Shown in pieces: positions 17,205 through 25,150 of a stretch of DNA of 64,000 nucleotides. Within the stretch, counting starts at the first letter, position 1; each line of letters opens with the position of its first letter. The notes below the pieces were generated by a model that worked only from the letters and a program-made list of their open reading frames with translations, searched no databases and had not been told where the DNA came from. The DNA is from Planktothrix rubescens CCAP 1459/22 (GTDB lineage: Bacteria; Cyanobacteriota; Cyanobacteriia; Cyanobacteriales; Microcoleaceae). The stretch is taken from assembly GCA_904830895.1 (NCBI GenBank), contig LR882960.1:29984-93983 (forward strand). The letters run 5' to 3'. A program made the position numbers and the translations under genes.

Positions 17205-18391
17205 AGCTGTTATGCATTTAAACTGTGATTATAGCATTACCTTTGTTTTTAAGTTTACGTCCCCATTTAATAGATAACTGTCCCTCATTTAAAAGCTGAT
17301 GCAATAAACACTCTAGCTCATCAACTGATTTAAAGAGTCGATTAGCAATATATTCTTTAGCTGAATGCCAGACCAATTCAATTAAATTATAATCTGGACT
17401 ATATTCTGGAAGAAATTCTAAATAGATATTAGGCATTTCTGCTTTAATTTTTTCTAGGTATTCTTCTTTTTTGTGAAAACTTGCATTATCAAGAATAATG
17501 ACAATCTTTGCTCCTTTTTCTACAAATTCTTCTGCTTGATTTCCCGCTAATACCCACTCATGAATTAGCTCTTGATAAAAACTTTTTAACACTTGATAAA
17601 AATTATTTGCATTCCCTTTATCCAGAAATTCTACAAATCTTTTTTTGTCCGAGTACCTCAATCCTCCCATAACATTAACTTTTCCTTTCCTTCTGTCTCC
17701 TCTAATCTTTCTTCTCTTTCCTTTTTCACACCAGTTCTTTCTTTTTATTACTCTTAAATTAAATCCACTTTCATCCCAAAACCATACCTGTAATTGTTCT
17801 GGACTTTCTTTTGTTATTTTTAAATATTCTTCTATTTTATTTTTAAATAATTTCCTTTTTTCTGGATCTCTTTTCTCTTCCAAGCTATACTTTGCCCACA
17901 AGTAAACATACTTTTTTTTCTTTAATATCCTTCTCACTTGTGAACCACTTAATTTTATTTCTGTGATTTGTTCTAAATAAGTTGCCAATCTTTCTCCTGT
18001 CCATCTCCCAAATTCATATCCTAATTCTTCCGGTTCTTTTTCTACAGTTTCTAATAATATCTCTATATATTTATCTGTGGCTTTTCTATTATTTCCTTTC
18101 ATTCTTTCATCTTTCAGGCTTTCTAACTTGTCCGGATCTCCATGTACACACCAATAACATACTTTATTTATTGAACATCCCAAAAAATTGGCAATTTCAC
18201 TTTGTTTTTTACCATCATTTAGCAATAGTAGAATCAAGATTCTTTCTCTGATTTGTCCATTTTCTTCCTCTTTCAATCTTTTCTGTAGTTTCTCTACTTG
18301 CTTTTCATTTAAGTGATTTTTAGCAGGCATCTTTTTATTGATTTTTCTAAACTTAGTTTTTCATTATACCCTATTTAGATGCTGAACAGCT
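17205..18391 (-). mobile_element. IS630-family insertion sequence, copy 3
   Basis: Same 1187-bp element as copies 1 and 2, inverted, with TA at 17203-17204 and 18392-18393. It splits the AbiEii-like toxin gene. Confidence 0.93.
17218..18330 (-). CDS. IS630-family transposase (copy 3)
   Basis: 370 residues, identical to the other two copies, complete with helix-turn-helix and DDE motifs. Confidence 0.95.
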   Translation of the reverse strand: MPAKNHLNEKQVEKLQKRLKEEENGQIRERILILLLLNDGKKQSEIANFLGCSINKVCYWCVHGDPDKLESLKDERMKGNNRKATDKYIEILLETVEKEPEELGYEFGRWTGERLATYLEQITEIKLSGSQVRRILKKKKYVYLWAKYSLEEKRDPEKRKLFKNKIEEYLKITKESPEQLQVWFWDESGFNLRVIKRKNWCEKGKRRKIRGDRRKGKVNVMGGLRYSDKKRFVEFLDKGNANNFYQVLKSFYQELIHEWVLAGNQAEEFVEKGAKIVIILDNASFHKKEEYLEKIKAEMPNIYLEFLPEYSPDYNLIELVWHSAKEYIANRLFKSVDELECLLHQLLNEGQLSIKWGRKLKNKGNAIITV

Positions 18392-18811
18392 TATCAGGAT
18401 TTAATCATAGATATTATGCCTTGTGAACCTGGGGTTTTAGGGTTTAGTAATCGTTGGTATGGTGAGGGGATTAAGAATGCGATCGCCTATAATTTACCCA
18501 GTGGGCAAGTCATTGATATTTTTTCTCCGGTTTATTTATTGGCCAGTAAAGTCGAGGCTTTTTTAGGGCGGGGTAAGGATTTACGCTTGTCTAAGGATGT
18601 GGAAGATATTGTAATTTTGTTAGATGGTTGTGAGGTTTTGGAGGCGGAGTTTAATCGGACTAGGGGAGAGGTTAAGGATTTTCTAGGGTCTTGGTTTCGG
18701 GAAAATAGGGAGAATTTACAGGAAGCGGTGTTAAGTTTTTTACCCACTTCTAGTGTAGACCGGGAAGATTTGGTGATTGATTTAATTGAACGTTTTGGTC
18801 AGGTTATTTAA
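18392..18811 (+). pseudogene. AbiEii-like nucleotidyltransferase toxin, 3-prime part
   Basis: Continuation of the interrupted toxin (VIDIFSPVYLLASKVEAFLGRG, SKDVEDIVILLDG). The KxEAFxxRGxKD-like segment is conserved in AbiEii/AbiGii-type proteins. A fragment could start at ATG 18416, but it would lack the catalytic residues. Confidence 0.85.
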
Positions 18812-19198
18812 GGATACAATGTCTTTTTTACTACAGGGCGAAAATAGAAGGTTCGTGTCATCAGGTAGTGAATCAACTCATTATGTTCCAACGTTTTGAT
18901 TAGAACAACTGTTCTGCACAGCCACCCCCGGCAAGCATTCTTAGATATTTAGTTTAATTTCTTGGATATATTTGGTTATTTTGTTGACTGACAGAAGAAG
19001 AATATCAAGAAAATCTGAAGAATTACGTCAATCGCACCAAACGGGATTAAAGTCTTCTGTAAGTGTTGTAATTTAAGTATCAGGATAGATTGAAGTTTGG
19101 GCTGATGAGAATTAGGGGAGAACTTAGGTTTGCCCAATGTCCTCAGAAACCCTAATCCGACTAAAAGTTCAACAATTCTGGAGCCAGAACCGGGAGTT
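18812..19198. other. Intergenic region upstream of the Cmr operon
   Basis: No full gene. Around 18996-19051 there is a short natural-looking coding scrap (TEEEYQENLKNYVNRTKRD then stop), perhaps the tail of a lost antitoxin-like gene. AGGGGAG at 19114-19120 could be a ribosome site for an alternative TTG start (19130) of cas10. Confidence 0.4.
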
Positions 19199-20800
19199 AT
19201 GGATTGTTACATTGCTGTTACATTTGCCCCAGTTCAGGGATTTATCGAAAAATCTCGAAAACTGCGAGACCTTTATGGTGCATCATTAATCCTTTCCTAT
19301 CTAACTTATAGATTAGTGAAAGAAGCTGAAAAAAGCTGTCAAGTTTTGTCGCCCGGTTTGATTAATATTCCAAAAGGAATGCCTAATCGAATCTTGTTAA
19401 GAGGAGAGTTTAGTGAACAACAAGCTAGGGATGCACTACTAACAGCATGGAAACAGATTTTGAAACAATGCCGAAGTTGGGTTGAAAATCACTTACCTCA
19501 ATATACTTATGATTGGGAAGAACAATGGCAACATTGGGGAAATTATAGCTGGGAAATTTTTCGAGGTGAAGGTAAAAGACCAAAAACTGCGATGGAAGAT
19601 TTGGAGGAACAAAAACTGTCTCGGAACTGGATTGCTTTAAACTGGGTTGGTGAAAGCTCTAGTTTAACAGGAACCGATGCGATCGCTCACCCTGGATTAG
19701 GTTGTAAAATCCTAGACCCTAGAAAAGCATTATCTGCTCCTGAACGCCAAGCTATAAAACAATTCTATACAGATTTATCCTTAGCTTTGGAAACTCATCC
19801 AGAAACCCAAGAAGAAGAAGATTTAGAAGAAGAAATCTCGCTGACTGCTGAAGTTTCAGACCCAGAAGTACAACCCGAAGGCAAATTTCTGTCTGATTCA
19901 GAGCGCCTAAGTATTCCTGAATTAGTAAAGCGATTAGTCACTCGCAGTGATATTAGCCAATCGTTAGAAATGCCATTTTTAGGAAGAAGTTTTAAGGATA
20001 TTGTTCGCCGTCCTGAAGATAGCAACCCAAATTCAGATGGACAGTGGACAGGTTGGTTTATGGGAGATGGGGATAAGGTTGGAGATAGACTTAAAGAAAT
20101 TGCTGAGGAAGAAGGTGATCAAGGACTTCAAGAATTTAGTAAAGCAATGCGGAAATGGGGAAAAAACTTTACAAGAGAGTTTGCTAAAAAGAAATTGGGG
20201 CGAATTGTTTATGCAGGAGGAGATGATTTTTTAGGTGTTATTTATAGCCGTAACCCAAAACAACCAATTCCTCGTCAAACTGTTCTTGATTGGTTAATGG
20301 AACTTCCTCAAGAATGGGCTAAACATGAACAAGCAATTACGCTTAGTTTAGGGTTTGTTTGGGCGGCTTCTGGTGTTCCCCAACGGGATATTTTACAACA
20401 TTGTCGCGAAGCTCAAGAACGCTCTAAAAATTTAGGACGCGATCGCGTTACTATCCGAATCGTTTTTAATAGTGGCCAATATGTGCAATGGACTTGTCCT
20501 TGGCACTATTTAAGAATTTTACAACAATATCAAGATCGAGAAAAAGGGCAAAATTGGAGCCATGTTTATCAGGATTTCGCTTATCTCCGATCTCGCCATG
20601 TTATTGATTTAAGTTTAACTGAAGAGCAAGAAGATTTAATTGATGAAAGAATTGCCCTGGCTTTAGTTAAAATCTATTTTCAGAGCGAAGATGAATATTT
20701 ATCTTTGGAACGAGAGAAAATAGTTGGTAAAGATTCATCCTTAGAACTGATCTTCTGGATTAATAACTTAATTGAGGTGGGATGGCAACTGTGTTCCTAA
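19199..20800 (+). CDS. cmr2: Cas10/Cmr2, type III-B, HD-less with GGDD
   Basis: 533 residues from ATG 19199 (GGGAG just upstream); TTG 19130 would add 23. The protein opens directly with a palm-type motif, VTFAPVQGFIEKSRKLRDLY, with no N-terminal HD nuclease domain. Later FMGDGDKVGDRL (~288-299) and the cyclase motif YAGGDDFLG (~338-346) form the second palm, so cyclic-oligoadenylate synthesis should be intact while ssDNA cleavage by HD is absent. An acidic linker lies near residues 200-225. It is the scaffold of the effector complex. Next gene follows after 56 nt. Confidence 0.9.
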   Translation: MDCYIAVTFAPVQGFIEKSRKLRDLYGASLILSYLTYRLVKEAEKSCQVLSPGLINIPKGMPNRILLRGEFSEQQARDALLTAWKQILKQCRSWVENHLPQYTYDWEEQWQHWGNYSWEIFRGEGKRPKTAMEDLEEQKLSRNWIALNWVGESSSLTGTDAIAHPGLGCKILDPRKALSAPERQAIKQFYTDLSLALETHPETQEEEDLEEEISLTAEVSDPEVQPEGKFLSDSERLSIPELVKRLVTRSDISQSLEMPFLGRSFKDIVRRPEDSNPNSDGQWTGWFMGDGDKVGDRLKEIAEEEGDQGLQEFSKAMRKWGKNFTREFAKKKLGRIVYAGGDDFLGVIYSRNPKQPIPRQTVLDWLMELPQEWAKHEQAITLSLGFVWAASGVPQRDILQHCREAQERSKNLGRDRVTIRIVFNSGQYVQWTCPWHYLRILQQYQDREKGQNWSHVYQDFAYLRSRHVIDLSLTEEQEDLIDERIALALVKIYFQSEDEYLSLEREKIVGKDSSLELIFWINNLIEVGWQLCS

Positions 20801-20856
20801 ATCAAATAGTTTTATAGATAGATAATTAATTAAACTTTTGCGTTCAGGTACTTAGG

Positions 20857-21909
20857 ATGACTCAAGAAAAAAAATGCCCTCGATTTCAATATCTGATTAC
20901 AGTTACGCCTTTAGGATTAATGTATGGAAGCGCAGGCGGTTTTCTTTCTCCTGAAAATTTAGTGGGACTTTCTCGTTCTAAATTTCCTCCCGAAGCTGCT
21001 ACTTTATCAGGGCTTATCTTTAGTTCTAGCCGAGAAAAAAATCAAACCAAAAGTGCATTAAAAAAAACAGAGATTCAAAAACAACTTCGGGATAATTTGT
21101 ATGTAGCTGGGCCGTTTTGGGCGAAAATAGATGCTCCTGAATTTTTTTATGTCCCGATTCCTTGGACAAAAATTATTTCTGATGACGGTTGTGATGAATG
21201 GTTTATTAAAGACCAGAAATGGCATCGACAAAACCCTGATCTTGAACCCGAATATCAATGGCAAACAATTAATAGTTGGAATCATCCCCCTGATCTGATT
21301 TTAGAAAATGAAAATGCAGCTAAACCGCCTTGGAAATTTATTCCCATGCTGCACCCAGATTTAGAAACAAATCAACGTCACGTTAAAGATGAAGATGGTT
21401 TGTTTCTCGAATATGCCGTTCAAATGCCAGATGACACTTGCATTGTTTATCTATCCACTGAATTTTTAGAATCAGGATGGTATCGTTTTGGAGGAGAAAA
21501 CCATGTTGTAGAAATTAACTCTATTGAAATACCAGAAAATGATGAATTTTTTCAGCCTTTTCGAGATTCAATTCAAAAAGCATTTGCTTTAATCACTCCG
21601 GCGGTTTGGGGATCTACTCGTTTTTCCTACCGTTATCCGCAATCAAATTTTCCAATTTCTAAAATGCTTACCGATAAACCTATTCCCTATCGTTATCGAA
21701 CTGGAGATGGAAAAGGAACAGGTCAGGGACGGTTAGGGAGAGGACGCTATGCTGTGCCTCCAGGGAGTGTTTATGTCTTAGATAAACCTCTCAATCAAAC
21801 TTGGCGGGACTGGGACGAAAGTTGGTTTCCCCAAGAAGGTTATAGTCTTCGCCGTGTTGGGTGCGGTTTAAGTTTACCATTAAAAATTCAAGGAGTAACG
21901 GATGTATAA
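20857..21909 (+). CDS. cmr3: Cmr3-type RAMP protein
   Basis: 350 residues. Starts with a RAMP strand (FQYLITVTPLGLMYGSAGGF) followed by FPPEAATLSGLIF, the Cmr3 pattern in which Pro-x-x-x-t-l-x-G follows the first strand. C-terminal glycine-rich stretch (GDGKGTGQGRLGRGRYAVPP) and LRRVGCGLSLPL near the end fit the G-rich RAMP loop. Cmr3 sits at the crRNA 5-prime handle with Cmr2. Overlaps cmr4 by 8 nt. Confidence 0.8.
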   Translation: MTQEKKCPRFQYLITVTPLGLMYGSAGGFLSPENLVGLSRSKFPPEAATLSGLIFSSSREKNQTKSALKKTEIQKQLRDNLYVAGPFWAKIDAPEFFYVPIPWTKIISDDGCDEWFIKDQKWHRQNPDLEPEYQWQTINSWNHPPDLILENENAAKPPWKFIPMLHPDLETNQRHVKDEDGLFLEYAVQMPDDTCIVYLSTEFLESGWYRFGGENHVVEINSIEIPENDEFFQPFRDSIQKAFALITPAVWGSTRFSYRYPQSNFPISKMLTDKPIPYRYRTGDGKGTGQGRLGRGRYAVPPGSVYVLDKPLNQTWRDWDESWFPQEGYSLRRVGCGLSLPLKIQGVTDV

Positions 21910-22777
21910 CAAAGCTCTTGGCATTATTAAAACTTTAGCTCCTCTCCATGTGGGTGCAACCGCAGGGGAAGAAAGCGGAAATCTGAATCTAATTTTTCGA
22001 GATCAATTTACGCAAACGGGGATTATTCCAGGGAGTTCAATTCGGGGTCGCTTACGCAGTGAAATGAGAGCTAATTCTAACGTTAACGAAAATTACTGGT
22101 ATGGCAATAAAGCAGATTCTGAACTATCAGATAAAACCAGTGAATCTTTTGTTAAAATAGAATATGCTTCGATTGTCTGGCTTCCGGTATTTTGCCCAGG
22201 ACAACCGATGGTTTGGGTTAGTAGTCCTCGTCTGTTAAAACGCTATCAACGGATAGCAGGTGAGTTCATTAAAACTGAAGATGGAACGCTGCTAAAAGAT
22301 TTGGATATTCCCCAGGAATATACGCGATCGCAAACCTTAAAACCGCTATCTATTAATCAGGAAGAAAAATTATTTTTTAACTTTGGTTTTTTAACCATTA
22401 AAGACTCAAAAGATTTATCACCTTGGTTTCCCTTTGGAGACGAATTACCCGCCGTTGTTGTCTCCGATAACGAAATTGGGATGATTCATGATATGGCTCT
22501 GTATCGCCAAACTCGCGTATCCTTAGAAGAACAAGAAAAGCGGGCTAAAAAAGGTCAATTTTTTAATACTGAAGCTTTGCCAGAAGATACAGTTTTAGCC
22601 TTTCCCATTGCTTTAAGAAATGATCCAAACGGAGGAAAATGGCAACCTTTTAATGGAGAAAATAGTGCGGAAATTTATCTCGGAGGTTTAGAATCTATTG
22701 GTTTTGGTCATTGTTTAGTTAATATTCACGGATTAGATTATCCAACTGATAATCAAACCAATGACGTTAATCAATAG
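21902..22777 (+). CDS. cmr4: Cmr4-type RAMP backbone protein
   Basis: 291 residues. ALGIIKTLAPLHVGAT, then TGIIPGSSIRGRLRSEMR and a G-rich GGLESIGFGHCLVNI at the end are the RAMP signatures of the backbone subunit. Several copies line the crRNA. The Asp that cleaves target RNA in Cmr4/Csm3 should lie 10-15 residues before IPGSS; here the segment reads GNLNLIFRDQFTQTG, with Leu or Asn at the expected place, so slicing may be lost (see findings). 8-nt overlap with cmr3 suggests coupling. Confidence 0.8.
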   Translation: MYNKALGIIKTLAPLHVGATAGEESGNLNLIFRDQFTQTGIIPGSSIRGRLRSEMRANSNVNENYWYGNKADSELSDKTSESFVKIEYASIVWLPVFCPGQPMVWVSSPRLLKRYQRIAGEFIKTEDGTLLKDLDIPQEYTRSQTLKPLSINQEEKLFFNFGFLTIKDSKDLSPWFPFGDELPAVVVSDNEIGMIHDMALYRQTRVSLEEQEKRAKKGQFFNTEALPEDTVLAFPIALRNDPNGGKWQPFNGENSAEIYLGGLESIGFGHCLVNIHGLDYPTDNQTNDVNQ

Positions 22778-22820
22778 AGATGAAAATTTTTTTGTTTACC
22801 TGAATTTAGGAGCATAGACG

Positions 22821-23240
22821 ATGGCATTTACCTCTTTAAAAGTTGACCAAGTAGCCCATGATTTAGTTCTCAAATGTTGTCACGAATATCCTAAAGGGAT
22901 TAAAGAATCTTATAAGATGCGAATGACAGTTGCTTATGGCTTAGAACGATTTTGGGGAGAACAATTTCGTTTGAAAGGAGATAAAGCTCGATACTGGCTA
23001 GAAACTTGGACAAAGTTAGTTGAAATTATGGGTGATGCTGGAATTGAAATTCCTAATGATGATGTGAGTAGTGGCGAACCAGCCGCTATTCGAGATCTGG
23101 CGCAACGACTTTGGACATTTCCCCAGGAACAACGCAAAGTTGCATTAGCTATATTAATCCAACTTTGTGACAGTTTGGTGTGGTGGACACAACGTTATAA
23201 AAACTTAATTCCAGAGGAGCAAAACGATGATGATAACTAG
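22821..23240 (+). CDS. cmr5: Cmr5-type small subunit
   Basis: 139 residues, all-helical by composition (DQVAHDLVLKCC, ARYWLETWTKLVEIMGDAG, RKVALAILIQLCDSLVWW). Size and place between cmr4 and cmr6 fit the small subunit that lines the target strand. It overlaps the next gene by 14 nt. Confidence 0.75.
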   Translation: MAFTSLKVDQVAHDLVLKCCHEYPKGIKESYKMRMTVAYGLERFWGEQFRLKGDKARYWLETWTKLVEIMGDAGIEIPNDDVSSGEPAAIRDLAQRLWTFPQEQRKVALAILIQLCDSLVWWTQRYKNLIPEEQNDDDN

Positions 23241-24957
23241 AGAATGCGATTACGTTCCTTTAATGTTTCAAGCTCAGATTGAGGGACGATGCCAAATTCA
23301 GTTTATTAAAGATGAACCTCGCCAACAAGCAGAAGACTGGGTGGATGAATGGTTAAAAGGAACCGTCAAAAAAACTCCTCAGTTTGGTGCTGATGTCGAA
23401 ACAAAACCCTATAAAATTCCTTGGCGTTGGGTGTCTAATAGTGGACAGGATGAAGACATTATTCGACCTGTGATTGCCGCTAAAGGTTATCCCTATTATC
23501 CTGGTTCTAGTATGAAAGGAACCTTCCGACGAGCTTGTACCCCTGAAGAAGCACAACATTATTGTGGGGGAAAAGAAGGGAAAAAAACTCGTCCAGGGAT
23601 TCTTCGGTTTCATGGGGGATATCCTAAGAATGAAACTTGGAAAAAAACACCCCTGGTTGATTTAATCCATCCTCAAGAAGATTGGCAAATCAAAAATTCT
23701 AATTCCCATCGTGCATTAATTCAGATTTCGATGCTAGGAACTACATTAGTCTTTGGGATTTCTAGTTCTAAAAAACTCTCTGATGAGGAATGGGAAAAAA
23801 TTTGGCTAATTTGGCATCGTGCTATAGAAAAAGGCATTGGTTTACGAACCAGTGCAGGTTATGGACAACCTCAACATCATGGTAAATCTCCGCTATTAAG
23901 AGTTAAACTGAAGGGTCAAGGTTTAGCATCTCGTTTAATTTATAAATCTGGTGATTTTGCTGACCAAGGAGAATTTAGACCCAATCTATTCAAAGCGGCT
24001 TTACGAGGTCATACTCAGCGTTTGTTTGCAGGCGTTACGGACGAGGCAACCACGCAAGCTTTAACTCAAGAATTGTGGGGAGGAATTGCAGATCAGAAGA
24101 AATCCATTGGATCAGATCAGAAAAAATCCATTGTGGGTTTACTTGGAACTGCTTTTTCTTATCAATTTGATAAGCTAATTTTAGATCAATATCCTTACAA
24201 GGATTCAAAGTTACCACTTTTTGAACTAACAGCAGGAAACCTTGATTTATTAGGGATGCGTTCTTTACCTGATGAAGAAACTACTCGGGAGTTAAAAAAA
24301 TTAATCACTCAATTGATTAAGTTTTCTATGCTTTTAGGCGGGTTTGGTAAATCTTGGCGACGAGTTGATCATCGGTTAGTATTCCCTAAATATGTTAACA
24401 ATTGTGCTAATAATATTCATGTTAATCCTATGATTGGATGCCATTGGGAATTTTCGGAAGGTTCAGAAAAATATTATGTTTCCGTGGGTGAACTGACAGA
24501 TATTACAATATTTTTAGAGAAACTCAGAACTAACCTGCAAACATGGGTACGCTCTAAGAAAAAGCAAGTGAGTAATCCTAATACCTTTGTTTCTTGGCGA
24601 GAAACATGGCATCCTGATAATGTACAGGTTTGGGGACGAATCGCTAATAATAAGTTTGATAGTAAAGCGGTAGGGTGGTTTCATAGCAATTATTCAGGAG
24701 TTCAAAGGATTAAAAAGACTTTGCTAACGGGACAGTTAAATCAAATTGGGAGAATCTGGCATCGAATGTATCCTCGCTATATTAAAGTTAGTGAGAACAC
24801 CTTGCAGCCAACAAGAGAATATATTGAACTATTAACGATTTTCCCCAATATTCCTGATGAGGATGAACGTCAAAAAGAGGGTGAACGTCAAAAAGCAAAA
24901 GATTTTCTAACGTTCCTAGACACAAAAACTTCCTTTAGTTTACTTTATCCAGGGTAA
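23227..24957 (+). CDS. cmr6: Cmr6-like RAMP with a second RAMP-like (Cmr1-like) half
   Basis: 576 residues, about twice a normal Cmr6. The N-terminal half has YYPGSSMKGTFRRAC (~residues 95-110) and the G-rich loop GIGLRTSAGYGQ (~200-211) of Cmr6. The second half has another RAMP-like pattern, FRPNLFKAALRGHTQRLFAG (~240-260), then LLGTAFSY and LLGGFGKSWRRVDHRL (~374-390), reminiscent of Cmr1. No separate cmr1 gene is present, so this fusion may supply both subunits at the crRNA 3-prime end of the complex. Confidence 0.75.
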   Translation: MMITRECDYVPLMFQAQIEGRCQIQFIKDEPRQQAEDWVDEWLKGTVKKTPQFGADVETKPYKIPWRWVSNSGQDEDIIRPVIAAKGYPYYPGSSMKGTFRRACTPEEAQHYCGGKEGKKTRPGILRFHGGYPKNETWKKTPLVDLIHPQEDWQIKNSNSHRALIQISMLGTTLVFGISSSKKLSDEEWEKIWLIWHRAIEKGIGLRTSAGYGQPQHHGKSPLLRVKLKGQGLASRLIYKSGDFADQGEFRPNLFKAALRGHTQRLFAGVTDEATTQALTQELWGGIADQKKSIGSDQKKSIVGLLGTAFSYQFDKLILDQYPYKDSKLPLFELTAGNLDLLGMRSLPDEETTRELKKLITQLIKFSMLLGGFGKSWRRVDHRLVFPKYVNNCANNIHVNPMIGCHWEFSEGSEKYYVSVGELTDITIFLEKLRTNLQTWVRSKKKQVSNPNTFVSWRETWHPDNVQVWGRIANNKFDSKAVGWFHSNYSGVQRIKKTLLTGQLNQIGRIWHRMYPRYIKVSENTLQPTREYIELLTIFPNIPDEDERQKEGERQKAKDFLTFLDTKTSFSLLYPG

Positions 24958-25150
24958 CTGGGTAGAATGGGATAGAAGCTTTACTGTCAATCGCACGAAA
25001 TACATTAATGCTTCTATCCCTAATTGTTAAAATAAAGTCAGAAACCGAGTTTCTAGCAATAGTCTTTCGATTGAAACTCAAACTTTTGTCTAAAAACCGG
25101 ATTTCTGGGGTGTAATTTGTGTTAAAAAGTTTTAATAATGGGAGATTTAT

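Noticed and set aside
18996..19051. Small coding scrap before cas10
   Set aside because: Only about 20 codons with no start or family; kept as a note in the intergenic entry.
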